Shown one piece after another: positions 1-8,596 of a stretch of DNA of 29,998 bases. The stretch lies in the IMG/VR virus record IMGVR_UViG_3300009285_004373, positions 1-29,998 of that record; one strand, written 5' to 3'. Both the position numbers and the translations under genes were made by a program. Numbering within the stretch: the stretch's first letter is position 1; every line of letters begins with the position of its first letter. The notes under the pieces were generated by a model. It had not been told where the DNA came from and made no database searches. It saw only the letters and a program-made list of their open reading frames with translations. Source of the stretch: a virus.

Positions 1-996
1 ACCTTCAGGTCTTGGAGCATTAACCACAAACGGACACACTTCAACAGCTTCTTGAGCAATAAGCCCAGTCCAGCGACCCCTTGAATTGCGGTTGTTTATA
101 GCCTTGTCTGATGGGTCGTTCCAAGTAAAGTCTTTTACAGAAAACTTTTTAACAATAGCGAGTGCCTTTATCTTTGTATCTTCAATATCTTTTTTGAGGC
201 GAATATCCGAAGTAACATTTATTGAAGCGTTCCCAATATACAATGTAGTTGTGCCAGAACCTGTGCCTGCTTGTCCTATCGAGTAATCAGTCGATGACCC
301 ACCACCGACATATATCCTGTCACCAGCACTTTGCGAAATATTGCCATTCACAGCAACACCCGTTGCAACTAGTTCAAGCAAATCCGCAACCCCACCTACG
401 CAGAATTTTATCGTGTTAGCTGCCGTTTCGGAAAAATACGTGTCCCCCGTGCAGGCAATACCGTCTAAGTAAATTTTAGTTGTGGCCGTCATGCCTATGT
501 TGCAATTATTAACTGCTAAATTGCCGTCTGATACCTCGGACAAATATGTAGTTCCGTTACACGCGGAGCCATCAAGGTATAGTTTTGTGGTTGCGTCTAT
601 CCCGAAATTGGCTACACCCAGCCCGACATTACCATCTGAAACCTCTGATAAAACCGTCGTAAGACCGCCGTCAAGGTATAATTTTTTTGCCGCATCAATT
701 TCTAAATCGGCACCCTTTATTTCCACCTTGTCTGATGCATCTTCTGTGACTTTAATTATATTCGTACCACCAACATATAAATCCCAAATATCTGCTGCAC
801 TTTCAAGCATATAAGTGTCGCCTGCAAATATAAGTTTTTTTGTTGCCGCCATTGTTATGTCTGCACCTGTGTTTATTGCTGCTGTGTTTACTCCGTCGTG
901 GGTATGTGCCTTATCATTCTCCCCAAGCTGGTTTAAGTCTTGATAAGTGACTAAATCCTTATAAGCCCAATGTGCCGACATGTCTGTATATGCCAT
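1..996 (-). CDS. Tail fibre/spike with C-terminal S74-type intramolecular chaperone (3' end outside window)
   Basis: The frame is open without a stop from the ATG at 996 to the left edge (332 codons), so the gene is partial. The start has a good ribosome binding site (AGGAGA, 6 nt upstream) and lies 13 nt after the preceding tail-tip gene. Residues about 49-202 hold four related repeats of roughly 30-40 residues built around TKLYLDG, which suggests a beta-rich trimeric shaft. From residue about 260 the sequence VTSDIRLKKDIE begins a domain like the endosialidase-type chaperone (peptidase S74). In that family a Ser/Lys dyad self-cleaves after helping the trimer fold; S263 and K268 have the right spacing. 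The later LIAQEAVEVCP segment fits the same domain. Role: receptor binding at the tail tip. The host receptor cannot be read from this sequence, and an S74 domain alone does not imply sialidase activity. Confidence 0.85.
   Translation of the reverse strand, partial: MAYTDMSAHWAYKDLVTYQDLNQLGENDKAHTHDGVNTAAINTGADITMAATKKLIFAGDTYMLESAADIWDLYVGGTNIIKVTEDASDKVEIKGADLEIDAAKKLYLDGGLTTVLSEVSDGNVGLGVANFGIDATTKLYLDGSACNGTTYLSEVSDGNLAVNNCNIGMTATTKIYLDGIACTGDTYFSETAANTIKFCVGGVADLLELVATGVAVNGNISQSAGDRIYVGGGSSTDYSIGQAGTGSGTTTLYIGNASINVTSDIRLKKDIEDTKIKALAIVKKFSVKDFTWNDPSDKAINNRNSRGRWTGLIAQEAVEVCPFVVNAPRPEG
391..852 (-). repeat. Four imperfect repeats inside the tail-fibre shaft
   Basis: Four imperfect coding repeats, centred on KKLIFAG, KKLYLDG, TKLYLDG and TKIYLDG, recur every 30-40 codons. 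The second and third also share LSEVSDGN. They are diverged at the DNA level and are best explained as structural repeats of a fibrous beta protein. Confidence 0.6.
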
Positions 997-1009
997 AAGT
1001 TATCTCCTA

Positions 1010-2683
1010 TTACCACGTATAGTATTCGGGGTCTGTGCCCTCTCCGCCATTTTGCGAAGCATAGCAAAATTGCTTTTCAAAGGTGTCGGCAGTATCAAAA
1101 TCTTGCGATGCAGCAACACTCCAATTGTGTTCGGTTTCGTTTATTGACGAACCGCAAAAAGCCCACGGCCAGTTAGTTGTTCCGGTGTCGATGCATGAAA
1201 TACTTATCTGTGTGGGTTTTTTGGAAAAATCTTTACTTAAGCGAAACACTTCCATAATTTGCTGTTCTATTTGTGATTTGGTATCGGTAACAGATATCCT
1301 ATTTCCAAGAGTTGTTTGGAGGCCATCTGTTCCGGTAATAAATTCAAGAATAAGAGGTGGTGATGAAAACTTGCCAATAATTCTATCAACCGCCCAGATA
1401 ATAGCGTAATTATTTACCGATATCCAGTTAGTTGATATACTATGAGTTCTTTCTCCGTACGAGGTGATTGACGTTGCATTAGTTTTTGTATAGCTGCCAT
1501 CAAGTGTTTCAGCATCTCTTGACCATGCCCAGGAAGCGGTTTTTTTAAAATTGGCTGTGCACGAATTGATTATATCGTCAAATCCTTTTTCATATTTAAG
1601 CTCAGTAATCTTTTTTGTACCGCTAAATTCACGAGGGCTCGCTTCTCCTAATGACGGCGTATAGGTACCAATAGATATTTTGCCGTCTTCGTCAGCATAT
1701 ACCGCACCAAGAAAATGTGTTATTATTTCAGAAATAATAGTTGAGCAGTTTTGGTTAATACCAATATAACCGGTAAGATTAAATGATGAACCAAGATTAG
1801 TTACTGCCGTGGTAAACGATGCGAAATCCAGATCGGTATTCCCTGCGCCTTGTGTATGGTCAAGTTTCGGCGTTGAGTTATACCATGCCTCTTGCGTATC
1901 AGTGTCATAATTGTATCCTGTAAGTATTGACCAGATAATTTTTATTGGGTCAGTGTTAGTCCACTCAGGATTTTTTCTCGTTGAAAATGTATACGTATCA
2001 CCTATAACCCAATTAGTGCCACCTGCGTATATGGTAAACTTAACCATGCTACCTGCAGTATATTCAGTGTTGCTGGTAGCTGTACCTATGGTACCTGATA
2101 CCGAACCAACCACAGAAAATGTAGCCACGCCACTACCACCACCCAACGTGCATGTTATCGTCCAGTTTTCTGTAACTGTTCCAAAAGGTTTAGTTTGCAC
2201 CTCAGTTATATAGCCATTACCGGTATTGCTTCCTGCTACAGGGACAATAGCGTTAGACGGAACATTAAGCACAAACTTATTTAAACGTTCAATATTGTCA
2301 CGGCCTACGATATGGCATTCGGACGATTTTGAAGCACAATACACATCAATAATCTTGAAAACGGCCTGGTCTTCATACTCTATGGTCCCATCGTCTTTTT
2401 TAAATCCAAAGTCTATGTCTATTTTTCCACCGATATAGGTTACGCCATACAATACTGAACCATTATCCAGTTCAGTAAATTTATCGTTATAATTGCTAAA
2501 TACAAACATCATGTCGCCAGCTGCAACGAGTGCGTATTCGCCTGTCCTGCTCTTTTCCATATCAAGCATTCCGCAACTTTTCATGTACGATGTGATGTCC
2601 GTAGTAGCACCGGAAGTAGTTATTTGAACTCGCAAGATAGGTTTCGTGCCTATCTTTTGATCCATTTCTGTAGTTATTGACAA
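1010..2683 (-). CDS. Tail-tip / baseplate hub-like protein
   Basis: 557 residues, placed between a distal-tail-like gene and the fibre, the usual position of the tail-associated hub protein. I see no lysozyme or peptidase motif. The first 155 residues look like a beta-rich hub core. Residues about 157-236 form a Gly/Thr/Ser-rich beta segment (FSVVGSVSG, later FTIYAGG and GDTYTF) that reads like an inserted immunoglobulin- or carbohydrate-binding-like module, after which the hub-like sequence resumes at NTDPIKIIWSIL. The start is taken as TTG at 2683 because AGGAGA lies 6 nt upstream; the ATG six codons later has no ribosome binding site. The site overlaps the end of the upstream gene. The assignment rests mainly on position and overall character. 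Confidence 0.6.
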   Translation of the reverse strand: MSITTEMDQKIGTKPILRVQITTSGATTDITSYMKSCGMLDMEKSRTGEYALVAAGDMMFVFSNYNDKFTELDNGSVLYGVTYIGGKIDIDFGFKKDDGTIEYEDQAVFKIIDVYCASKSSECHIVGRDNIERLNKFVLNVPSNAIVPVAGSNTGNGYITEVQTKPFGTVTENWTITCTLGGGSGVATFSVVGSVSGTIGTATSNTEYTAGSMVKFTIYAGGTNWVIGDTYTFSTRKNPEWTNTDPIKIIWSILTGYNYDTDTQEAWYNSTPKLDHTQGAGNTDLDFASFTTAVTNLGSSFNLTGYIGINQNCSTIISEIITHFLGAVYADEDGKISIGTYTPSLGEASPREFSGTKKITELKYEKGFDDIINSCTANFKKTASWAWSRDAETLDGSYTKTNATSITSYGERTHSISTNWISVNNYAIIWAVDRIIGKFSSPPLILEFITGTDGLQTTLGNRISVTDTKSQIEQQIMEVFRLSKDFSKKPTQISISCIDTGTTNWPWAFCGSSINETEHNWSVAASQDFDTADTFEKQFCYASQNGGEGTDPEYYTW

Positions 2684-2684
2684 A

Positions 2685-3356
2685 TTATCTCTCCTCTAAA
2701 ACTAACGAAACAATAAAGCGTTCTTCGTTTCCGTCGAGCGGTTGAATTTGAGGCTCCTCAACAAAGTAAACTTTCCAGATATTCCGGTAATAAGTTGTGC
2801 CGGTTGCGGGAGCACATGCAAGATAAATATCGTTGCTTGACATAGCATAGTATCTCATTAACTGATTTTTTTCCGTCGCTGAAATGGAATTGGTTTCTCC
2901 GAAGTTTAAAGTTATCTTACCTTTCGTAGTCCAAAACTCTGAGAGGATATCTCCTGCAAGATTTCTTTCTATAGTCCGAAACATCTGACTCTCTGTAAAA
3001 GAATACTGTGGAGCGTTCTCAAATTCTAAAGTATAAGTAGCCCTCTCGGACGCTTCAAACATTAACCATTTTGCATTAGAGATAGCGAGATCTGCACCAC
3101 TGGCAATATAGTGCATTGAATTAACTTCGTTCCATTTTTTCCAATTAGTCGCATAATGACGCCATTGATAATAATATTTCCCTACGCCTTTTGTTAATAC
3201 GCAAGTGAATATAGGGCTGGCAACATTTGTATTTTCATGGTCAATAATGGAAAAATCAAAATATCTACTAACTCTCGCGTGGTACTTAGTTGCACTTGCT
3301 TGTGTTAAAAAAACCGTTGTAAATGTAGTTGATGATGTTATAATTTCATTAGACAT
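2685..3356 (-). CDS. Distal-tail-like structural protein (putative)
   Basis: 223 residues, starting at ATG 3356 after AGAGGAT. It follows the tape measure and precedes the hub-like gene, the position of the distal tail (Dit-like) protein that links the tube end to the hub. The sequence is beta-rich with many aromatic residues (KYYYQWRHY, KWLMFEASERATYTLEF) and shows no enzymatic motif or signal peptide. Its last codons provide the ribosome binding site of the next gene. I do not recognise the family from sequence alone; the role is inferred from gene order. Confidence 0.5.
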   Translation of the reverse strand: MSNEIITSSTTFTTVFLTQASATKYHARVSRYFDFSIIDHENTNVASPIFTCVLTKGVGKYYYQWRHYATNWKKWNEVNSMHYIASGADLAISNAKWLMFEASERATYTLEFENAPQYSFTESQMFRTIERNLAGDILSEFWTTKGKITLNFGETNSISATEKNQLMRYYAMSSNDIYLACAPATGTTYYRNIWKVYFVEEPQIQPLDGNEERFIVSLVLEER

Positions 3357-3367
3357 AATTTATCCTC

Positions 3368-5443
3368 TTAAGCAAAAGGTGAATTTGCTGTCTTTTTCAT
3401 GTAACGATTTAAAGCCGGAATAATCTTGCCTCTGGTTACTTTCTCCCAGTCTTCGTCACTACGCACTTGAGCGTTGATTACAATACTGATATTTTGACCC
3501 CCGCCACTGCTTCGAGCTTGAGAAAATAAACTTTTAGTATTAGCATTTGAGACCACGTCACTACCTTGTGGAAGGTTCACAAGTTCGGGGCCTGCTTCTC
3601 CGACAACGGCAAGACCACCTTGAAAATTACGAACACCTCCTGCAAACTTTATACTAACGATATCAGATATATCGTCAATAAGATTTTGCGTGTCTTTTTG
3701 TGCTTGCTCTGCAATATCAGTAGCACCTTTTTTAATATCTTCCCAAGCATTGCCTGGTATGTTTTTAATTTTATCAATCATTTCTTGTATCTTATCAATT
3801 AGTTTTTGAACAACCTCTAAAATTTCATTAAACCATTTAACTAACCAAGACAATGGGTTGTCTGCTGTTCCTGAAAAAGTATCTAAAACCGTTTGCCAAT
3901 TATTTTTCAAAATTAAAAAAGCAGCTGCAATTGCAACAATTACAATCAATAACGGAGCTGCGGCGGTTTCGAATAGAACAACTGTGGTGGTCAGCGATTC
4001 GGTCGCTGCAACCATTAAAACATGAGTAGCAACCCACTGAGCTCCCATCGCTATAACCTTTACAATCCATTGAGCAGCCATATCGGTAATAACTCCAACG
4101 ACAGAAACTTTCATAGCTTCCCAAAGCGTACCCATCGCGTCACCGAAGTTTTGACCTTCTAAAACCATCGAAGCTAAAGCTGTAGAGAGAGAAGATTGCA
4201 GCGCACTATGTATAGAAAGAAAAGCAGCCTTCCAATCAAGTGCAGAATTCTTAATATCTTGAAAAGCAAGCTTCCAACCGCCAGCTATTGATTTTTGAGA
4301 GACTTGATTGGAGACTTCCGCGAGTTCTTTGAGAAGAGCAATTTCTTCTTTAGAACCCTTAGCAACATTCCGAAGCTGAGACTCAAGCAATCTTTTTTTG
4401 TCTTCCAGCGTTTTAGTGCCGATATAGATCTCGTAATCCATTCTGGATTTTGCAAGGGCTTCTTCTTCTTTCTTTTGTTTTTTAATGATATCCAGTTCAG
4501 CGTTGCTTTGTGTCTTCTTTGCTGAGACTATTTTGTCGGCGTTCGTTTTTACCGAAGCAACTGTTGCAACATTATTCTTTTCAATTGCCTTTGCAGTATT
4601 CGCAGAAAATTGGTTTATCTTATTAAACATATCTAAAAATGGTTTAACCGCAGCAGATTCTGCCATCTTTTTAAACGCACTTTTCACTCCGTCAATCGCT
4701 CCCGGTAGTTCTTGCTTCATGCTTATAGTGAGTTGTTTAATGTTCTTGTTAAAATCTGTCATTGCATCAAGCACACCACCACTATTCCCGATTACCTCAG
4801 CAAGCTCTCCGAACTCGTTTTTCATTTGCTGCATACTACCAACATATGTGTCCGCTTCACCGGCTGCCGTTCCACCGAAGTTTTCCCGCACCTTTCGCAT
4901 CACCTCACCAAACTCCTTAGACTTTGGTATGTTATCGTCAAGTTGGATTCCTACCATCGCCAGGCGTCCTGTTTCTCCTTGAAACGCTTTTCCAAGCAAA
5001 GTGGCCGCGGAGTCAAGAGAACCTGTCCTGGTGGCTAAATCAAGCGTGCTCTTCGTCACTTCACGAAGCTGTTCGTCGTGTAAACCGAAGTTGGTAAGAA
5101 GCTTCATTGTAGAGGCTATTTGTTCATCAGTGTATTTGGTTGTTTGAGATAAAGAGGTAGCGTAGTCAAGGTTCAATTGCAAAGCTTCGTCTGTGTAAAT
5201 GTTTTGAGCTTTCATTGCGTCGGATAATTGTTTAGTGACAAGTTCCGACTCGCCCGCAGCTTCGACAATAGATTTAAAAACCGAAGCTAGTTTATTCCCA
5301 ACATTCATTAAGTCGTTTAAGGTAATAACAAAACCTGCGAACAAGCTGTCTGTTGTAGAAACTTTACTCGCTGCTTTTACTAAACCTTCGTTCATTTTAC
5401 TTGTATCAACTTCCACGCCAACACTAACGTTTCCTATATTCAT
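3368..5443 (-). CDS. Tail tape measure protein
   Basis: 691 residues, by far the longest tail gene. It fixes tail length and is threaded through the tube. The N-terminal 230 residues are like the tape-measure domain (VSVGVEVDTSKM, then helices with LGKAFQGETGRLAMVGI). A long charged helical region follows at about 280-390 (KKQKKEEEALAKSRMDYE), then hydrophobic, membrane-capable stretches at about 455-515 (VVLFETAAAPLLIVIVAIAA). The C-terminus carries a Gly-rich GGLAVVGEAGPELVNLP motif typical of these proteins. With the rule of about 1.5 angstrom per residue, the tail would be near 100 nm. The start (AAGGTG upstream) overlaps the end of the frameshifted chaperone by ATGA. Confidence 0.92.
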   Translation of the reverse strand: MNIGNVSVGVEVDTSKMNEGLVKAASKVSTTDSLFAGFVITLNDLMNVGNKLASVFKSIVEAAGESELVTKQLSDAMKAQNIYTDEALQLNLDYATSLSQTTKYTDEQIASTMKLLTNFGLHDEQLREVTKSTLDLATRTGSLDSAATLLGKAFQGETGRLAMVGIQLDDNIPKSKEFGEVMRKVRENFGGTAAGEADTYVGSMQQMKNEFGELAEVIGNSGGVLDAMTDFNKNIKQLTISMKQELPGAIDGVKSAFKKMAESAAVKPFLDMFNKINQFSANTAKAIEKNNVATVASVKTNADKIVSAKKTQSNAELDIIKKQKKEEEALAKSRMDYEIYIGTKTLEDKKRLLESQLRNVAKGSKEEIALLKELAEVSNQVSQKSIAGGWKLAFQDIKNSALDWKAAFLSIHSALQSSLSTALASMVLEGQNFGDAMGTLWEAMKVSVVGVITDMAAQWIVKVIAMGAQWVATHVLMVAATESLTTTVVLFETAAAPLLIVIVAIAAAFLILKNNWQTVLDTFSGTADNPLSWLVKWFNEILEVVQKLIDKIQEMIDKIKNIPGNAWEDIKKGATDIAEQAQKDTQNLIDDISDIVSIKFAGGVRNFQGGLAVVGEAGPELVNLPQGSDVVSNANTKSLFSQARSSGGGQNISIVINAQVRSDEDWEKVTRGKIIPALNRYMKKTANSPFA

Positions 5444-6134
5444 TTTAGCACCTTATTATCTTTCAGCCTTGTAACGGATTTCACATTAGGTTTGTTTATC
5501 CATTTATCGACCTTCACTTTGTCTCCTAAAGTATCGATTTGTGTCAAAAGCTTTTTCTCTTGTATTTTAGTCTTATTCTTCTCCCCCATACCGAACCCTA
5601 GAATCGAAGTGGGAGGATTATCTTTCATGACTTCTAACAAATATATAATTTGTGGTATTGTCACGCTGTCATTGATATAGTCTATCGTCCAGCCATACGC
5701 CGACATTAAAACATGGTAGACGTACGGTATAATTAATTCGCTTCCGGCTTCGTCAGATTCTGGACTGCTTTTATCTTGACAGCGTCCCGAAAAAAAGGCG
5801 TTATGCCTTCCAGACGGTTAATCTTTACAAATTGTTCCCAGATCTCCATACAAAGAGGGATTGACATATTATCGTCTATGAAATCCTGTGTGACGGTATC
5901 CCCAAAAACAATCGGGAATATATCAACCATCTTACTTAAGACGTATCCAATGGAAGCATTGAAATCCGAAAGATTCGGGATCTCTTTACCGCTCGACTCA
6001 ATTATCGCTACCAGCTCACGAAGCTTGCGCGGGACGAGAGGTTTCATTTTGAATTGCCTCTCTCCGATGCTAAATGTTGCTTCCGCTTTTGTGAACGTCT
6101 TTAAAGCCAAAAAATTGTCAAGTTTTACTTCCAT
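5440..6134 (-). CDS. Tail assembly chaperone, long form by predicted -1 frameshift (gpGT-like)
   Basis: This product is read as 6134-5790, then in the -1 frame from 5790 to the stop at 5440. The first 115 residues equal the short form, and a further 116 follow. The -1 frame is open from the slippery run onward and reads SGRCQDKSSPESDEAG, then IIPYVYHVLMSAYGWTIDY, which resembles the T part of phage gpGT chaperones. By analogy with lambda, the long form would bind the tape measure and recruit tail tube subunits. The ATG at 5706 is an alternative start for a separate 88-residue protein, but it has no clear ribosome binding site and the open frame continues well upstream of it. Confidence 0.8.
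5733..6134 (-). CDS. Tail assembly chaperone, short form (gpG-like)
   Basis: 133 residues, located between the major tail protein and the tape measure, the standard position of this chaperone. The ribosome binding site is very strong (AAACGGAGG, ATG at 6134) and resembles the leader of the major capsid gene. The sequence starts with a short beta region (ATFSIGERQFKMKPLVPRKLREL), followed by helices. Codons 113-115 (CCT TTT TTT) contain the slippery run used for the long form. The protein is expected in the infected cell during tail assembly and to be absent from the finished virion. Confidence 0.85.
   Translation of the reverse strand: MEVKLDNFLALKTFTKAEATFSIGERQFKMKPLVPRKLRELVAIIESSGKEIPNLSDFNASIGYVLSKMVDIFPIVFGDTVTQDFIDDNMSIPLCMEIWEQFVKINRLEGITPFFRDAVKIKAVQNLTKPEAN
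5790..5796 (-). promoter_or_regulatory. Programmed -1 ribosomal frameshift site, T TTT TTT
   Basis: Seven consecutive T on the coding strand, in phase as T TTT TTT with the zero-frame codons of the short chaperone (codons 114 and 115). This is the canonical X XXY YYZ heptamer. The downstream -1 frame is open for 116 codons. I did not identify a convincing downstream stimulatory structure by eye. Confidence 0.8.
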
Positions 6135-6163
6135 TGGATACCTCCGTTTATTTTTACTTCAAT

Positions 6164-6910
6164 TTATCCTTCTTTGATTATTGTAAACAACCTCTGGCCT
6201 TTTGCAAGTGTGTAATCCCCGACCGCCGTAAAGCTTACCGGTATGGTCATATGAGCATCTTCCTTGAACGGCATACTAAATTCGCCAGTCAACTGAGCTT
6301 TCGGGATTGTAATCTGGAGCTTTTTCCCGTTGCTCATTGTATGAACAAATTTAAGTTTCAGCTCTTCGTGTGTTAACTTACCGCCCACGTGTGCGTGTAA
6401 GGCGGACTTGTCTGCGTAGTCGTAAACTACAAGAACATACTTGCTCTTGAAAGTTGTAGACTTTGCTTTGATCTTTGTTCTCAAAGTTCCTGAAGTAGTC
6501 AACGAAAAATCTGTTCCGTCAAGATACTTACTCTGATAGTCCAGAGAGTAAATTACTGGATTAGTTGTAGATACAGCATGCTCTGCAAGCGTTTTCCAAG
6601 TGGTTGTAGAAGCACCAAGCTGCAACTCTTCCACGACCCTGAGAGTAGTTGTCCCAGTTAACTGCGTTGTTGACATTGTCAAACCCATCAACATCGGTAT
6701 TCTCTCAATTGCTATATCGCAAAGAGTACCGGTAAGGATTGCACTCTCTTTTGTCAAATCTCTCCTGACTATATTAACACCATCACCAGGCTTCGCTTCC
6801 ACGAATTCTTTAGTATAAGCAAAGCTGGCGTCTTTCAAGTTCCCTATTCTCACATTTCCGAGATAGAGTTCTCCGACTCCAAATAGCATGTTTTCTTTTT
6901 GTACACTCAT
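6164..6910 (-). CDS. Major tail (tube) protein
   Basis: 248 residues with AGGAGG upstream of ATG 6910, a high-expression signal. It lies between the tail completion genes and the tail assembly chaperone, where the tube protein is expected. The sequence is beta-rich and typical of tube proteins: GVGELYLGNVRIGNLKDASF at the start, then TLTGTLCDIAIERIPMLMG, and a late stretch ending GDYTLAKGQRLFTI. Many Ser and Thr residues occur at about 80-150, which could offer sites for O-linked sugar. The third DUF115 gene sits directly upstream with only 4 nt between. The function is inferred from gene order and composition. Confidence 0.75.
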   Translation of the reverse strand: MSVQKENMLFGVGELYLGNVRIGNLKDASFAYTKEFVEAKPGDGVNIVRRDLTKESAILTGTLCDIAIERIPMLMGLTMSTTQLTGTTTLRVVEELQLGASTTTWKTLAEHAVSTTNPVIYSLDYQSKYLDGTDFSLTTSGTLRTKIKAKSTTFKSKYVLVVYDYADKSALHAHVGGKLTHEELKLKFVHTMSNGKKLQITIPKAQLTGEFSMPFKEDAHMTIPVSFTAVGDYTLAKGQRLFTIIKEG

Positions 6911-6914
6911 TTTA

Positions 6915-8156
6915 TTAATCCTCCTGTTTTAAATTAAGCCTCGCAACTTCAACGCCGAATTGACAGTATTTTTGCTTCGCTTCTTTTAGCGTCATAATCG
7001 GAAATTTATCAATGATACCACCTTCAGTAGCATTTATAATATTGTAGTCTTGAGTCTCAGCTAATACCTTCATTGTTTTTTCATAGTCCATAAAAGGCGG
7101 GTATGTGTAAATGCCATTTTTTTGTATTTTACCAGACCTCTTAACAAACCGTGCTAATTCGTCTACTTCAATTTTCTGAAACGCTCCATCTACCCAATCG
7201 TATTTGTCGCAGGACATTTTCTGGCCAGGATAAGAGAAATCACAGCCAGCTAAAATTAAATCCTTGCAACCAATCCAGTGAGCTACTATCAGGGCTGTGT
7301 TGACAACACAGCCAACGTTTGCTATGGCCATAAAATGTGAAAACAAGTATGGTAGCACGCGATCGCAAAATTGCATACCGGCGTGCCCCATATTAAAATA
7401 CAAAATACGGCCTTTCCAAATCTTTGCAATTTGATAGTCTGCTGCCGCGTTCAAAACTAGTGTATGTTTTGAGCTGTCCACTTTATCTAAATAACCTAAA
7501 ATTAAATCATCGTGACAGTCTACGCTTACCACAAGATCAGGCTCAATACCTCTTGCAAGTAGTGGTTTGTATGCTCTATCCGTTGCAATTATCAAAGCGT
7601 TAATATCTTTCAGCTCGTCGATATTCTTATCCAAAGAGGGACCGGCTCCTACAATAACTGCCGGCTTATCTTTGCAAACGTCTTTCAAGTCTTTTATCGA
7701 TTTGCCTTTCTTTAAAAGCTGATAATTCTCGCAGATATTTCTTGTCCAAACTCCGCACCATTGATCCACAAAATGAACATCTTCTGTAGAAAGAACCTGA
7801 TTGACTGGTACTTTTATACCTTTTTCAATAGATACACCCATGTCTTGAAACTTTAAAAGACTGCTTTCAAGAGAGTCAAAGCAAACCTTTAAAGCATTCC
7901 CATCTACTACCTCTTCAACAACAAATATACTTCTCTCCAGCACTACTCTGTCGTTAGGAGACACCGTAGTTGTAAGGTGGTTGATTTGAATCCATTTTAC
8001 GATGTTTGTATTTTTCTCAATAAAAACGTTGCACATGAAATCACCGAAATCTCGATGCTCACCATCTTGAAAGAGTTGTAACGAACAAACCTCGTACCTG
8101 GAATCTAAATCCTCATCAGCTTTTAATCTCCGACAATCGTGCAGTCCTGTAGCCAT
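6915..8156 (-). CDS. DUF115 (Maf/MptE-like) protein C, candidate virion glycosyltransferase
   Basis: 413 residues. The DUF115 core spans about 164-350 and has PAVIVGAGPSLDKNI (GAGPSL at 170-175), IIATDRAYKPLLARGIEPDLVVSVDC (VDCHDD at 212-217) and late TEGGII. This family includes archaeal 6-hydroxymethylpterin diphosphokinase MptE and the bacterial flagellar Maf proteins, which transfer CMP-activated nonulosonic acids to flagellin Ser/Thr. The first 135 residues are a separate, mostly beta region not seen in the other two copies. The gene starts inside the upstream tail completion gene (33-nt overlap, GAGG upstream) and ends 4 nt before the major tail gene. Together with the sugar genes, the simplest reading is a transferase acting on a tail protein; this is inference. 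Confidence 0.8.
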   Translation of the reverse strand: MATGLHDCRRLKADEDLDSRYEVCSLQLFQDGEHRDFGDFMCNVFIEKNTNIVKWIQINHLTTTVSPNDRVVLERSIFVVEEVVDGNALKVCFDSLESSLLKFQDMGVSIEKGIKVPVNQVLSTEDVHFVDQWCGVWTRNICENYQLLKKGKSIKDLKDVCKDKPAVIVGAGPSLDKNIDELKDINALIIATDRAYKPLLARGIEPDLVVSVDCHDDLILGYLDKVDSSKHTLVLNAAADYQIAKIWKGRILYFNMGHAGMQFCDRVLPYLFSHFMAIANVGCVVNTALIVAHWIGCKDLILAGCDFSYPGQKMSCDKYDWVDGAFQKIEVDELARFVKRSGKIQKNGIYTYPPFMDYEKTMKVLAETQDYNIINATEGGIIDKFPIMTLKEAKQKYCQFGVEVARLNLKQED

Positions 8157-8596
8157 ACTCTAAACCTCGCTGTTTTGTGAAAGATTTTGTAAAGGTCGTG
8201 CCATTGGTCAGGACCTTCCCATTCACATTTTATATTAAAAACCATTGCTGCTGTTGTTGGGTTCGTAGTCTTGTGTTTTCCTTCTAAAAGACAACGAACA
8301 CGGTCTAAAATTTTATCGCAACTATTAGTGTTGTCACCACCCCAAACGGTAATCTGATAAGTCTCTTGCTTCGCAATGGTTGAGAAATTATTCCGAGGCA
8401 TCGACGTATCAAATTCACCAGTTAACTGGTAATAGGTGATATATTTTTTACTACTCGAAAAATCAAAATTATCGGGTAAATTTGCGTGATAAACTCCGTA
8501 AGGACTTACGGTCTGCCCGAGTAAAGCCCGAATCCCTATCGTCGCCACTGCATCGTCTCTTATAACTTTATAAATCATTGATTTAATTACGTCCAT
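8123..8596 (-). CDS. Tail completion / tail terminator-like protein
   Basis: 157 residues from the ATG at 8596, which overlaps the previous stop as TAATG and has AAGGTGG 8 nt upstream. A longer reading from GTG 8608 would place the start inside that ribosome binding site. Gene order (adaptor, gp10-like, this gene, major tail) matches tail terminator or completion proteins, which cap the tube. The sequence has the usual pattern of a helix, then VYHANLPDNF, mixed alpha/beta around QETYQITVWGGD and a C-terminal RFRVWLQDC strand. No enzymatic motif is visible. Confidence 0.6.
   Translation of the reverse strand: MDVIKSMIYKVIRDDAVATIGIRALLGQTVSPYGVYHANLPDNFDFSSSKKYITYYQLTGEFDTSMPRNNFSTIAKQETYQITVWGGDNTNSCDKILDRVRCLLEGKHKTTNPTTAAMVFNIKCEWEGPDQWHDLYKIFHKTARFRVWLQDCTIVGD

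Noticed and set aside
4485-4982. Plus-strand 165-residue frame within the tape measure gene.
   Set aside because: Antisense to a well-supported gene, no ribosome binding site, and no gene in the window is convincingly on the plus strand.
5440-5706. Independent 88-residue gene starting at ATG 5706.
   Set aside because: No clear ribosome binding site, and the frame is open upstream to a T7 slippery run in the chaperone gene with conserved-looking sequence before the ATG; a frameshift product explains it better.
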